A stretch of DNA of 64,000 nucleotides from Saccharothrix luteola (GCF_020859565.1 NZ_JAJHUO010000025.1:108945-172944), one strand, 5' to 3'. Counted from the first letter of the stretch, positions 8,202 through 16,477 are shown. Numbers and translations are program-made. The notes: generated by a model not told the origin, from the letters alone.

Positions 8202-9580
8202 TGGCGCTCGTCGCGGGCGTCGACTCGTCCACCCAGTCCTGCAAGGTTGTGGTCCGCGACGCGGACACCGGCGCCCTTGTTCGGCAAGGGCGTGCGGCGC
8301 ACCCGACGGGCACCGAGGTGCATCCCTCCGCCTGGTGGGAGGCGCTCCAGACGGCCATCGCGGACGCGGGCGGCCTGGACGACGTGGCCGCCGTGTCGGT
8401 GGCCGCGCAGCAGCACGGCATGGTGACGCTCGACGAGGCCGGGGAGGTGGTCCGGCCGGCGCTGCTGTGGAACGACACCCGTTCCGCGCCGGCGGCGGCC
8501 GACCTCACCGCCGAGCTGGGCGGTCCGGACCAGTGGGCCGAGGCGATCGGCAGCGTGCCGGTCGCCTCGCTCACGGTGACCAAGCTGCGGTGGCTGGCGG
8601 CCAACGAGCCGGAGTCCGCCGCCCGCACCGCGGCGGTCTGCCTCCCGCACGACTGGCTGACGTGGAAGCTGGCCGGCGGCACGTCGCTGGACGCGCTGAC
8701 CACCGACCGCAGCGACGCCAGCGGCACGGGGTACTGGTCTCCGTCCACAGAGGACTACCGGCCGGACCTGCTCGAACTGGCCCTGGGCAAGGTCGTCGCG
8801 GTGCCACGCGTCGTCGGCCCGGCGGACCTGGTCGGCGGCCGGTTCGGCGCGGGCGCGGGCGACAACGCGGCGGCGGCCCTCGGGGTGCAGGCGCAGCCCG
8901 GTGACGTCGTGGTGTCCATCGGCACGTCCGGCACGGCGTTCGCGCGCTGGCCGAACCCCGTCGCCGACGGCACCGGCATCGTCAACGGCTTCGCCGACGC
9001 CGAGGGCGGCCACCTGCCGCTGGTGTGCACCCTGAACGCCTCACGGGTGCTCACGTCGACCTCGTCCGTGCTCGGCGTCGACCTGGCGGACCTGTCGGAC
9101 CTGGCCCTGTCCGCGCCCGCGGGAGCGGACGGCCTCGTCCTCGTGCCGTACCTGGAGGGGGAGCGGACGCCGAACAAGCCCGACTCCACCGGCGCCCTGC
9201 ACGGCATGAGGCTCGACACCATGACCCCGGCGCACTTGGCGCGCGCCGCGGTCGAGGGCCTGCTGTGCAGCCTGGCGGACGCGATCGACGCACTGCGGGC
9301 GCTCGGCATGCCGGTCACCCGCGTGCTGCTCATCGGCGGCGGCGCCCGCATGCCCGCCGTGCGGCAACTCGCACCGGCGATCTTCGGCTGCCCGGTCGTG
9401 GTGCCGGCGCCGAGCGAGTACGTGGCCGACGGCGCCGCCAGGCAGGCGGCGTGGGCGGCGGGCGGCGCGGACACCCCGCCCCACTGGTCGGAACTGGCCT
9501 CGACCTCCGTCGAAGCCGACCCGACCCCGTGGGTCCGGGACCGCTACGCCGCGGCGCGCGACCTGACCGTCAACCGCTGA
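8201..9580 (+). CDS. xylB: Xylulokinase
   Basis: A 459-residue FGGY-family kinase that phosphorylates D-xylulose to xylulose 5-phosphate for the pentose phosphate pathway. Visible motifs: N-terminal phosphate loop VDSSTQSCKVVV, QQHGM and LWNDTR in the sugar-binding region, the TDRSDASGTGYW segment, and GAGDNAAAALG plus a C-terminal LIGGGARMP for ATP. Length is slightly short of the usual 480-500 residues but no domain is missing. It overlaps xylA by one base and is followed by a strong hairpin terminator. Confidence 0.95.
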   Translation: MALVAGVDSSTQSCKVVVRDADTGALVRQGRAAHPTGTEVHPSAWWEALQTAIADAGGLDDVAAVSVAAQQHGMVTLDEAGEVVRPALLWNDTRSAPAAADLTAELGGPDQWAEAIGSVPVASLTVTKLRWLAANEPESAARTAAVCLPHDWLTWKLAGGTSLDALTTDRSDASGTGYWSPSTEDYRPDLLELALGKVVAVPRVVGPADLVGGRFGAGAGDNAAAALGVQAQPGDVVVSIGTSGTAFARWPNPVADGTGIVNGFADAEGGHLPLVCTLNASRVLTSTSSVLGVDLADLSDLALSAPAGADGLVLVPYLEGERTPNKPDSTGALHGMRLDTMTPAHLARAAVEGLLCSLADAIDALRALGMPVTRVLLIGGGARMPAVRQLAPAIFGCPVVVPAPSEYVADGAARQAAWAAGGADTPPHWSELASTSVEADPTPWVRDRYAAARDLTVNR

Positions 9581-9582
9581 CG

Positions 9583-9630
9583 CGAGCCGAAGGGGGCGCT
9601 TCCGGCCGCGGAGGCGCTCCCTTCGGCTCG
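9583..9630. terminator. Bidirectional terminator after xylB
   Basis: A 17-base stem (9583-9599 with 9614-9630, one G:U pair) around a 14-base loop, located between the convergent ends of xylB and the phosphotransferase gene. The CCGAAGGG/CCCTTCGG core makes a stable hairpin in both transcripts. No long T tract follows, as is usual in actinomycetes. Confidence 0.8.
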
Positions 9631-9655
9631 AACCTCGTGACCTCGCGACGTCCGG

Positions 9656-10540
9656 TTACGGCGCGTCCCCGAGCACTTCCTCGAGCACGTGCCGTGACCG
9701 CTCGTCGCCGTCGGCGAGCGTGATGAGGGCCTTCCACAGCGCCCACCCGCGTGCCCGCTCCCACGTCGCGTCGTCCAACCCGACCGCTTCGCGGAAGACC
9801 CTCCTGCTCTCACCCGAGAACATGGTCCACGCGATGACGAGATCGCACGCGGGATCGCCGACACCGCACCCGCCGAAGTCGATCACGGCGGTCAGCTTCC
9901 CGCCGTCGACCAGCAGGTTCCCGCTCGCGATGTCGCCGTGGAACCACACCGGGGGCCCGGACCACTCCGGCGTGCGCAGCACGTCCTCCCACACGGCGGC
10001 GGCCCTGCCGACGTCGATCCGGCCCTCCAACGCCGCCAACGCCCGCCGCGTCCCGTCGTCGTAGTAGCCCGGCGAGGTGCCCCGGTAGAAGCTGTGCGCG
10101 CCCGCTCGCGGCCCATCCGTCGCGTCGATGCGCCGCAGGGCGCGGAGGAAGTCGGCGATCGAGACCGCGAACCCCGCCAGGTCGTCGACGCGGTCCGGCG
10201 ACGCCGTCTGCCCGTCCAGCCAACGCCGGACAGACCAGGGGAACGGGTAGCCCTCACCCGGCACGCCCACGGCCAGCGACACGGGCACCGGGACGGGCAG
10301 CGACGGCGCGAGGACCGGCAACCACCGGTGCTCCTTCTCCACCGCCGGCGCGTAACCCTCGCCGGTGGGCAGCCGCACCGTCATGTCGTCGCCCAGCCGG
10401 TACGTGCGGTTGTCCCACCCGTCGACCTCGACCGGCGCCACGGGCAGCCCGGCCCACCGCGGGAACTGGCTCGCGAGCAGCCGCCGCACCAGCGCGGCGT
10501 CGATGCCGGCACGACCGTCGGGCGGGGAGATGTCGACCAT
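9656..10540 (-). CDS. Aminoglycoside phosphotransferase-family kinase
   Basis: A 294-residue APH-fold small-molecule kinase. The catalytic loop WFHGDIASGNLLVDGG (HGDxxxxN) and the metal-binding IDFGGCGVGDPACDL are intact, and the N-terminal lobe has the nucleotide-binding WDNRTYRLGDDMTVRLP. The family includes aminoglycoside, macrolide and homoserine/choline kinases; the substrate is unknown and antibiotic resistance is not implied. ATG 10540 has GGGAGG at 8 bases. It stands alone, convergent with xylB and divergent from the FMN reductase. Confidence 0.85.
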   Translation of the reverse strand: MVDISPPDGRAGIDAALVRRLLASQFPRWAGLPVAPVEVDGWDNRTYRLGDDMTVRLPTGEGYAPAVEKEHRWLPVLAPSLPVPVPVSLAVGVPGEGYPFPWSVRRWLDGQTASPDRVDDLAGFAVSIADFLRALRRIDATDGPRAGAHSFYRGTSPGYYDDGTRRALAALEGRIDVGRAAAVWEDVLRTPEWSGPPVWFHGDIASGNLLVDGGKLTAVIDFGGCGVGDPACDLVIAWTMFSGESRRVFREAVGLDDATWERARGWALWKALITLADGDERSRHVLEEVLGDAP

Positions 10541-10577
10541 CCCGCCAGCCTCCCGATCACCCCGCGTGCCGGGCAAC

Positions 10578-10602
10578 GCATTTTCCCGTCCGCCGCGGGT
10601 AA
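10578..10602 (+). promoter_or_regulatory. SigB/SigF-type promoter of the FMN reductase gene
   Basis: GCAT - 15 bases - GGGTAA, matching GNNT-N14-16-GGGTA. It lies 37 bases before the ATG at 10640. Confidence 0.55.
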
Positions 10603-10639
10603 CCGGCGAGTTGGCCGACCGGATGCGGAGGTGCCCGTG

Positions 10640-11251
10640 ATGAGGGCCGTGGTGCTCAACTGCACGTTGAAGAAGTCGCCCGATGCGTCCAACACCCAAC
10701 TGCTGGCGGACGTCGTCGTCATGGCCCTCGAACAGCGGGACGTCGAGGTGCGGACGTTCCGGGTGGTGGACCACGACGTGCCTCCGGGAGTCGTCACCGA
10801 CCTCGGCGAGGGCGACGAGTGGCCGATGCTGCACGACGAGCTGCTGAACGCGGAGATCCTGGTCGTCGCCACCCCGACGTGGGTCGGCCACCCGTCGTCC
10901 GTCGCGCAGCGCGTGATCGAGCGGATGGACGCGATGATCTCCGAGCAGGACGACGAGGGCCGGCCGGTCGCGTACAACCGCGTCGCGGGGGTCGTGGTGA
11001 CCGGCAACGAGGACGGCGCGCACCACGTGATCAGCGAGGTCGCCGGCGCCCTGGGCGACATCGGCTACACCGTTCCGGGCCAGGCGTGGACCTACTGGAA
11101 CATGGGCCCCGGGCCGGGCCCGAGCTACCCGGACACCGTCCACGGCCACGACTGGTCGAAGAGCACGGGCGAAGCCATGGCGGCCAACCTCCACGCCGTC
11201 GCCCAGGCCCTCGCCAAGTCCCCTATCCCGCCGCCTCCGTCGTCGAGCTGA
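10640..11251 (+). CDS. Flavodoxin-fold NAD(P)H-dependent FMN reductase family protein
   Basis: A 203-residue flavodoxin-like protein. It starts with the beta-strand and phosphate loop RAVVLNCTLKKSPDASNTQLL, and carries the family motif VVATPTWVGHPSSVAQRVIERMD-type segment in the middle and VVVTGNEDGAHHV near residue 115. Members reduce FMN or quinones or act as flavodoxins in stress responses. ATG 10640 has GGAGG at 8 bases. A GGGTAA-type promoter upstream suggests stress control. It converges on the HTH gene, with three bases between the stops. Confidence 0.85.
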   Translation: MRAVVLNCTLKKSPDASNTQLLADVVVMALEQRDVEVRTFRVVDHDVPPGVVTDLGEGDEWPMLHDELLNAEILVVATPTWVGHPSSVAQRVIERMDAMISEQDDEGRPVAYNRVAGVVVTGNEDGAHHVISEVAGALGDIGYTVPGQAWTYWNMGPGPGPSYPDTVHGHDWSKSTGEAMAANLHAVAQALAKSPIPPPPSSS

Positions 11252-11254
11252 CCA

Positions 11255-11998
11255 CTACCGCCCGCGGTCGAGGTACACGCACGACATCAGGGCCAGCGCG
11301 AACGACAGCGCGGCGGCGGAGTCGTCCGGACGCGGCGGCCTGATCCCGCGCACCACGTCGGACGCGATCCGGTGCACGTGCTCGCCCTTGATCGCCACGC
11401 GCGACGGGATCACCTCGCGGCGACGCAGCGCGCGCAGGCCCTCCAACGGCTCGTGGTCGTCCGCCTCGCGCGCCCCGACCGCCTCGACCAGCGACCTGAC
11501 CAGCCCCAGGGTGGCCGCGTGCGCCCCGGTCGCGTGGGCGGCGCAGGCCGATTCGTAGAGCGAGACCAGGTCCGGCGGGGCGGACGTGGTCAACGGGTTG
11601 AACGGCGGCACGCCACCCGACTGGATGTAGACGGCGCCGCCGTGGGAGACGATGTGCGTCTCGGACACCTGCGTGTGCCGGCTGGCGGGCAGACCGAGTT
11701 CCGAGCCCAGTTCCTCGGCGCGGTCGTTGAGCCCGAGGCGTTCGCTGTCGATCATCTCGTACAGCTTGCGGAACCGGTCGACGTCCCCGTCGAGCGCGAC
11801 GACGATGTCCTCGACGACCGACCAGCTCGCGATCCGACCGGAGATCAGGACGTTGTGGATCGTGGACTTGCTGCGGTTGGACAAGTCGGACAGGAACTGC
11901 ATCGACGGCCGGTTGCGGGAGGTGTAGAGCGCCCGCAGTTCGTCCAGGAGCCGCTTCTCCGACTCCTTCTGGTCGTTCGTCGGCCGTAGATCGGTCAT
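11255..11998 (-). CDS. XRE-like HTH protein with uncharacterised C-terminal domain
   Basis: A 247-residue protein. Residues 10-75 look like a helix-turn-helix (MQFLSDLSNRSKSTIHNVLISGR followed by an ALDGDVDRFRKLY helix, as in many actinomycete XRE proteins); the remainder, containing VSHGGAVYIQSGG and SAPPDLVSLYESACAAHATG, is an alpha-helical region I cannot assign. It is probably a DNA-binding regulator or part of a defence-like system. The divergent promoter region carries two overlapping perfect palindromes, plausible autoregulatory operators. Confidence 0.7.
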   Translation of the reverse strand: MTDLRPTNDQKESEKRLLDELRALYTSRNRPSMQFLSDLSNRSKSTIHNVLISGRIASWSVVEDIVVALDGDVDRFRKLYEMIDSERLGLNDRAEELGSELGLPASRHTQVSETHIVSHGGAVYIQSGGVPPFNPLTTSAPPDLVSLYESACAAHATGAHAATLGLVRSLVEAVGAREADDHEPLEGLRALRRREVIPSRVAIKGEHVHRIASDVVRGIRPPRPDDSAAALSFALALMSCVYLDRGR

Positions 11999-12052
11999 CG
12001 CACTCTCCCGTGTTGCCGGTTCGGCAGGCGCCAGCGTACCGTTGTTCGCAGC

Positions 12053-12076
12053 GTTCGCGAATGTTCGCGAACATTC
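12053..12076. promoter_or_regulatory. Two overlapping perfect palindromes between divergent genes
   Basis: GTTCGCGAATGTTCGCGAAC (12053-12072) has 9-base perfect arms around TG, and GAATGTTCGCGAACATTC (12059-12076) is a perfect 18-base palindrome. They lie 55 bases before the HTH gene start and 16 bases before the small membrane protein. An operator for the adjacent HTH protein is the simplest reading. Confidence 0.7.
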
Positions 12077-12091
12077 GGAGGGGAGGGTGTC

Positions 12092-12250
12092 GTGGTCGAC
12101 TGGCGGCTGATCGCGTTAGTGGTGGTCTTCCTCGGTTTCGCCTGGTTGGCCCGCAAGAGGGAGGACTGGGTGCAGCCGATCCTGGTGGGTGTTGCCGTGG
12201 CAACGCTGTTCGGCGGCCTGGTGTTCCTCGGGATCCCCCTGATCAGGTAG
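12092..12250 (+). CDS. Small two-helix membrane protein containing a TTA codon
   Basis: A 52-residue protein with two hydrophobic segments (residues about 5-19 and 31-50) separated by a charged ARKREDWVQ turn, so probably a hairpin in the membrane. The GTG start follows GGAGGGGAGGG within a few bases. Codon 9 is TTA (12116-12118), the rare leucine codon read by BldA tRNA in actinomycetes, so translation may be limited to developed cultures. No family recognised. It is divergent from the HTH gene and its stop precedes that of the ZIP gene by one base. Confidence 0.65.
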   Translation: MVDWRLIALVVVFLGFAWLARKREDWVQPILVGVAVATLFGGLVFLGIPLIR

Positions 12251-12251
12251 C

Positions 12252-12992
12252 TCAGACGTGCGACAGCGCGAACGCGCTCAGGAAACCCGCGACCGTGACC
12301 ACGCCCACCAGCAGGTGGGCGTCGTCGAACGCCTCGGGGATCATGGTGTCGGCGATCATCGCCAGGATCGCCCCGCCCGCGAACGCCGTGATCGAGGCGA
12401 GCCACTGCGGCGGCGCGTCGGCCAGCAGGCCGCGGCCCGCCATCGCCGCCAGGCCGCTCACCAGCGCTATCGCGGTCCAGAGGCCGAACACGTACCGCCG
12501 CGACCGACCGGCGCGCCGCATGCCCGCGGCCGATGACAGCCCTTCCGGCACGTTGCTGACGAACACCGCGGCCACGGTCACCGCGCTCACCCCGCCGCCG
12601 CCGAGGAGGCTCGCCCCGATCACCACCGACTCCGGGATGCCGTCCAGCAGCGCGCCGACCGCGATCGCCGAACCCGACCCGCCGTGCTCCGACTCCGACG
12701 GCTGCAACCCGCCGGACCGCTTGCGGTGGCGCGCGCCGCGCTTGGCCAACGCCACGTTCGCCGCGGTGTAGACCAGGGCGCCGAGCGCGGCCCCGGACGC
12801 CGTGGGCAGCAGTCCGCCCAGCTCGTGCGCCTCGTCGATCAGGTCGAACGACACCGCCGACATCAGCACGCCGCTGCCGAACCCCATCACGCCGGCGACC
12901 ACACCTCGGGGCACCCGCACCAGGTAGCCCACCAGCGCGCCGAGCACCAGCGCCGACCCGGCCAGCAAACCCCACCCAGCCGCCTGCAACAC
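12252..12992 (-). CDS. ZIP-family metal transporter
   Basis: A 246-residue membrane protein with about eight hydrophobic helices and the ZIP signatures: a helix containing VLMSAVSFDLIDEAHEL, and GALLDGIPESVVIG followed by VFVSNVPEGLSSAAGM, where His/Asp/Glu residues bind Zn, Fe or Mn during uptake. A Gly/Ser/His loop (ESEHGGSGS) lies between helices. GTG 12992 with GGGAGG about five bases upstream gives a good N-terminal helix; longer forms would run into the divergent epimerase gene. Confidence 0.88.
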   Translation of the reverse strand: MLQAAGWGLLAGSALVLGALVGYLVRVPRGVVAGVMGFGSGVLMSAVSFDLIDEAHELGGLLPTASGAALGALVYTAANVALAKRGARHRKRSGGLQPSESEHGGSGSAIAVGALLDGIPESVVIGASLLGGGGVSAVTVAAVFVSNVPEGLSSAAGMRRAGRSRRYVFGLWTAIALVSGLAAMAGRGLLADAPPQWLASITAFAGGAILAMIADTMIPEAFDDAHLLVGVVTVAGFLSAFALSHV

Positions 12993-13003
12993 CCGACCTC
13001 CCC

Positions 13004-13029
13004 GTGTCGCACCCGGCCCGCGCGGGTAC
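13004..13029 (+). promoter_or_regulatory. SigB/SigF-type promoter of the NAD-epimerase gene
   Basis: GTGT - 16 bases - GGGTAC, ending 9 bases before the ATG at 13039, so the transcript would be leaderless or almost so. Confidence 0.6.
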
Positions 13030-13038
13030 CCGACCGCC

Positions 13039-14058
13039 ATGAGGATCGTCGTCACCGGCGCCACCGGCAATCTGGGCACCGCGCTGCTGCGCCGTCTCGC
13101 CGACGAACCGGACATCGCCGTGCACGGCATCTCCCGCCGTCCGCCCGCAGCCGAACCGCCCTACGACACCATCACGTGGACCCCGGTCGACCTCAGCCGC
13201 GAAGGCGCGGAGGAACCCCTCGCCGAGGCCTTCCGGGACGCCGACGCCGTCGTGCACCTCGCCTGGCGCATCCAACCCGGCCACGACGAACGCGTCCTCT
13301 ACCGGACCAACGTCGCCGGTAGCGAGCGCGTGTTCGCCGCCGTCGCGAAGGCCGGCGTCCCGCACCTCGTCCACATGTCGTCCGTCGGCGCGTACTCACC
13401 GGCCTCGAAAGACCACACCGTGGACGAGAGCTGGCCGACCGACGGCCTCGTGAACTCCTACTACAGCCGGCACAAGGCGGCCGTCGAGCACCTGCTCGAC
13501 CAGGTCGAGCGCGAACACCCGCGACTCGTCGTCACCCGCGTCCGCCCCGGTCTGGTCCTGCAACCCGAGGCGGCGGCCGAGATCAAGCGGTACTTCCTCG
13601 GGCCCCTGGTCCCGCACGCCCTGTTCCGGCCCGACGTCCTCGCCAAGCTGCCCGTCCTGCCCCTGCCCCGCACGATGGTGTTGCAGTTCGTGCACGCCGA
13701 CGACGTGGCCGACGCCCTCGTGAAGATCCTCACCACGCGGGCCGAGGGCGCGTTCAACCTGGTCTCCGAGCCGGTCGTGACGCCCCAGGTGCTCGCCGAA
13801 ATCATGGGCACGCGGCACGTGGCCATCCCTCCGGCCGTCCTCCGCAACGCCGCGCGGGTCAGCTGGCGCCTGCGGCTCCAGCCCACCTCGCACGGCTGGG
13901 TCGACCTGGCGCTCACCGCGCCGCTGCTGGACGCCACCAAGGCGTTCGCCCGGCTCGGCTGGGCGCCGCGGCACAACGCCCGCGACACCCTGGCCCAGCT
14001 CCTCGACGGCCTCGGCCGCAAGGAGGGCCTGCACCCCAGCCCTCCGCTGAAGCCCTGA
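13039..14058 (+). CDS. NAD-dependent epimerase/dehydratase family protein
   Basis: A 339-residue extended SDR with N-terminal VVTGATGNLG Rossmann motif, HLAWRI near the dinucleotide, the SSVGAYSP active-site Ser region and YYSRHKAAVE as the YxxxK catalytic pair. The substrate is unknown; the family includes sugar-nucleotide epimerases and other reductases. It stands alone behind a GGGTAC promoter. Confidence 0.85.
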   Translation: MRIVVTGATGNLGTALLRRLADEPDIAVHGISRRPPAAEPPYDTITWTPVDLSREGAEEPLAEAFRDADAVVHLAWRIQPGHDERVLYRTNVAGSERVFAAVAKAGVPHLVHMSSVGAYSPASKDHTVDESWPTDGLVNSYYSRHKAAVEHLLDQVEREHPRLVVTRVRPGLVLQPEAAAEIKRYFLGPLVPHALFRPDVLAKLPVLPLPRTMVLQFVHADDVADALVKILTTRAEGAFNLVSEPVVTPQVLAEIMGTRHVAIPPAVLRNAARVSWRLRLQPTSHGWVDLALTAPLLDATKAFARLGWAPRHNARDTLAQLLDGLGRKEGLHPSPPLKP

Positions 14059-14077
14059 CCCGGCCGTTCCCGACCGG

Positions 14078-14323
14078 TCAGTAGCCCTCGAACAGGTTCG
14101 TCCACCCCATCACCTGGGCCACGACGAACGCCAGCGCCAGCAGCGTCACGACCAGCACGGCCACCAGCGTGATGATCGGGGCGCGCCGTGACGGCATCGG
14201 CTGCGGGTGGGACAGGCCGGAGGTCTGACCCGAATCGGGCGGTGTCTCGCCGGGCGCGACGCCGCCACCGGGCTCGAGACCGGGGGTGCGTGCCGGGTCC
14301 GGGTCGGGCGGTGTGGCAGTCAT
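14078..14323 (-). CDS. Small tail-anchored membrane protein, DUF6480-like
   Basis: An 81-residue protein: an acidic/Pro/Gly-rich N-terminal half with PDPARTPGLEPGGGV and GETPPDSG, then a single C-terminal hydrophobic helix (about residues 51-70). The N-terminal motif matches what I recall of the actinobacterial DUF6480 family, whose function is unknown. A GGGTAG-type promoter lies immediately upstream, and a second stress-type promoter for the divergent operon overlaps the same interval. Confidence 0.7.
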   Translation of the reverse strand: MTATPPDPDPARTPGLEPGGGVAPGETPPDSGQTSGLSHPQPMPSRRAPIITLVAVLVVTLLALAFVVAQVMGWTNLFEGY

Positions 14324-14333
14324 GCCGAGTGGA

Positions 14334-14358
14334 CTACCCCGTGTGGACGGCGCTACCC
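14334..14358 (-). promoter_or_regulatory. SigB/SigF-type promoter of the DUF6480-like gene
   Basis: Read on the minus strand: GGGT - 15 bases - GGGTAG, ending 10 bases before the ATG at 14323. Confidence 0.45.
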
Positions 14359-14364
14359 GCAGCC

Positions 14365-14390
14365 GTGTGAAGACCCAGCCGTACGGGTAA
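14365..14390 (+). promoter_or_regulatory. SigB/SigF-type promoter of the nucleotidyltransferase operon
   Basis: GTGT - 16 bases - GGGTAA, ending 9 bases before the ATG at 14400; probable start of the four-gene run to 16477. Confidence 0.55.
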
Positions 14391-14399
14391 TCAACAGGC

Positions 14400-14969
14400 A
14401 TGAGCGGTGTCCAAGACGAGTTGCTGCGGACGTTGACGAAGGTCGCCAAAGCCCTGCGCGCGCAAGACATCCCCTTCGCCCTGGCGGGCGGGTGCGCGGT
14501 GTACGCCAGGGGTGGTCCGGCGACGGAGCACGATGTGGACATCCTGGTCCGGGAGCAGGACGCCAGTGCGGCGGTGAGCGCGCTCGTCTCGGTCGGCATG
14601 CGTGCCGCGACACCGCCCGAGGACTGGCTGCTCAAGGTCTACGACGGCGACTCGCTGGTGGACCTGCTGTTCCGGCCCAACGAGGTGCCGGTGACCGACG
14701 CGACGCTGTCGCGGGCCGAGGACCTCCAGGTCGGCTCCGTCGTGCTGCCGGTCATGCCGGCCACCGAGGTGCTGATCGGCAAGCTGCTGGTCCTCGACGG
14801 CCACCGCTGCGACTTCAGCGAGCTGCTGCCGTTCGCCCGCGCGCTGCGCGAGCAGATCGACTGGGAGCACGTCCGCGCGGCGACCAAGCACTCCCCGTAC
14901 GCCGAGGCGTTCCTCGTGCTCGTCGAACGCCTCGACCTCCTGCCCTCACCGATGACCAGGAGCGCCTGA
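14400..14969 (+). CDS. Nucleotidyltransferase-fold protein (AbiEii/MNT-like)
   Basis: A 189-residue protein of the nucleotidyltransferase superfamily: FALAGGCAVYARGGPATEHDVDILV holds the GG and the DxD metal pair, and DLLF supplies the third acidic position. These folds occur in MNT toxins/antitoxins, AbiEii and DUF1814-type proteins. No HEPN partner is adjacent, so a simple MNT-HEPN module is unlikely. It is first of four tightly packed genes: its TGA overlaps the next ATG, and a GGGTAA promoter precedes it. Confidence 0.8.
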   Translation: MSGVQDELLRTLTKVAKALRAQDIPFALAGGCAVYARGGPATEHDVDILVREQDASAAVSALVSVGMRAATPPEDWLLKVYDGDSLVDLLFRPNEVPVTDATLSRAEDLQVGSVVLPVMPATEVLIGKLLVLDGHRCDFSELLPFARALREQIDWEHVRAATKHSPYAEAFLVLVERLDLLPSPMTRSA

Positions 14970-15217
14970 TGACCGCAGAACAGTACCTCTCCGCCCGGCT
15001 CCGCCAGGCGTTGGCCGAGGACCCGCGCACCACCGAGTTGGGCGTGCGGGTCACCGTGCGCGGTGACCACGTGCTGCTGTCCGGTGACGTGGCCAGTCCG
15101 GAGCGCCGCGCCGAGCTCGAGGCCGTGATCCACGACGTGGCCCCGGAGTTGACCGTGCTCGACGACGTGAAGGTGGTGCCGTCCGAAGCGCCGGTCGGCC
15201 GAGAGGAGCTTCGATGA
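14969..15217 (+). CDS. BON-domain protein
   Basis: An 82-residue cytoplasmic protein with one BON domain: helix LSARLRQALAEDPRT, then VRVTVRGDHVLLSGDVASPERR with the conserved central Gly, and a second helix. BON domains bind phospholipid or periplasmic partners in stress proteins such as OsmY, but no signal peptide is present here. It overlaps both neighbours by one to four bases, so it is translationally coupled within the operon. Confidence 0.85.
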   Translation: MTAEQYLSARLRQALAEDPRTTELGVRVTVRGDHVLLSGDVASPERRAELEAVIHDVAPELTVLDDVKVVPSEAPVGREELR

Positions 15218-15942
15218 TCCGCATCGCCGCGGTGGGTGACGTGCACCTGGGCGAAGACGCGCGCGGTCGGTTGCGGCCCGCGTTGGAGGAGCTCGGCGAC
15301 TGCGCCGACGTGCTGCTGCTGGCCGGTGACCTGACCCGGCACGGCACGGTGTCCGAGGCGCGGGTGGTGGCCGACGAGTTCGGCGGCCTGGCCGTGCCCG
15401 TGGTCGCGGTGCTGGGCAACCACGACCACCACGACGACCAGCCGGACGAGGTCACCGCCGTGCTCCGGGACGCGGGCATCACCGTGCTGGAGGGCGAGGC
15501 GACCACGATCGGCGTGAACGGCCACACGTTGGGCGTCGCCGGCGTGAAGGGCTTCGGCGGCGGGTTCGCGGGCAAGTGCGGCAGCGCGTTCGGCGAGCCG
15601 GAGATGAAGGCGTTCATCCGGCACACCAGCGAGATCGCCGACTCGCTCGCCGCGGCCCTCGGCAGCCTCGACACCGACGTGAAGGTGGCGTTGACGCACT
15701 ACGCGCCGGTGCCGGACACGTTGCGGGGCGAGCCGCCGGAGATCTACCCGTTCCTCGGGTCCTACCTGCTCGGCGAGGCGATCGACGCCAACGACACGCA
15801 GTTGGCCGTGCACGGGCACGCGCACTTCGGCAACGAGCACGGCATGACGCCCGGCGGCGTGCGGGTGCGCAACGTCGCGCAGCCGGTCATCCGGTCGGCG
15901 TACACGGTCTATTGCGTGGAACCAGCCGTGGTGGAGGTGTAG
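15214..15942 (+). CDS. Calcineurin-like metallophosphoesterase
   Basis: A 242-residue metallophosphoesterase with all five motifs: GDVHLG, AGDLTRHG, LGNHDHH, THYAPVPD and HGHAHFG, so both metal sites should be complete. Substrates in the family range from nucleotides and cyclic nucleotides to phosphoproteins. The N-terminus is the catalytic core itself, with no signal peptide. It sits third in the stress-type operon after the nucleotidyltransferase-fold and BON genes. Confidence 0.92.
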   Translation: MIRIAAVGDVHLGEDARGRLRPALEELGDCADVLLLAGDLTRHGTVSEARVVADEFGGLAVPVVAVLGNHDHHDDQPDEVTAVLRDAGITVLEGEATTIGVNGHTLGVAGVKGFGGGFAGKCGSAFGEPEMKAFIRHTSEIADSLAAALGSLDTDVKVALTHYAPVPDTLRGEPPEIYPFLGSYLLGEAIDANDTQLAVHGHAHFGNEHGMTPGGVRVRNVAQPVIRSAYTVYCVEPAVVEV

Positions 15943-15946
15943 CCGC

Positions 15947-16477
15947 ATGCAGGAGGAACCCAGGAGCGGCGGTCCGTCCGTGGTGTGGGCGGGGCCGCCC
16001 GACGCGCCGGCGGTGATCGTCCTCGACCCGGCCGGTGTCGGCAGGCACGGCGACCTGCCGGGCACGTGGCGGCCGTTGACGGAGTACTTGCAGGTCATGT
16101 GGTGCCGGCTGCCCGCGGCGGACGAGCCGTGGCACGAAGTGGACGAGGTCCTGTCCGAGTTCGCCGACCGCGAGGTGCCGGTGCACCTGGTGGCGGGCGC
16201 GGCGGCCGGCGCCGGGGTCGGGGAGCTGATCCGGAGGCACCAGGACCTGATCAGCTCGGCCCAGACCTTCGCCGCCCCCGTGCCGCTCGGGCACCCGGAG
16301 GTGGTGCTGGAGGTGTTGCGGGAGCTGCTGGCGCAGGACGTGGACTCGGAGACGCCCGACGCGGCCGAACGGCCCGTGAACGGCAGCCCTCCCGAGTCGG
16401 GCTCGCTGCTCGGTGACGCGGCCTCGGCGCTGCGGCGCTCGGTGGGCCGGCTGTTCGAAAGGCTGAAGGACGGCTAG
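15947..16477 (+). CDS. Uncharacterised protein, possibly a degenerate alpha/beta hydrolase
   Basis: A 176-residue protein ending the four-gene operon, four bases after the phosphoesterase. The sequence GPPDAPAVIVLDPAG, then a PLTEYLQVMWCRLP segment and PVHLVAGAAAGAGVGELI resembles alpha/beta hydrolase beta-strands, but the nucleophile elbow GxSxG is replaced by AGAAAG and no catalytic triad is visible. The C-terminal 60 residues are polar with a final amphipathic helix. Likely a non-enzymatic partner of the operon; function unknown. Confidence 0.7.
   Translation: MQEEPRSGGPSVVWAGPPDAPAVIVLDPAGVGRHGDLPGTWRPLTEYLQVMWCRLPAADEPWHEVDEVLSEFADREVPVHLVAGAAAGAGVGELIRRHQDLISSAQTFAAPVPLGHPEVVLEVLRELLAQDVDSETPDAAERPVNGSPPESGSLLGDAASALRRSVGRLFERLKDG

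Noticed and set aside
12053..12076. LexA box reading of the nested palindromes
   Set aside because: The half-sites CGAA and TTCG are separated by the wrong spacing for CGAAC-N4-GTTCG, so an SOS box is not supported; kept as an unknown operator.
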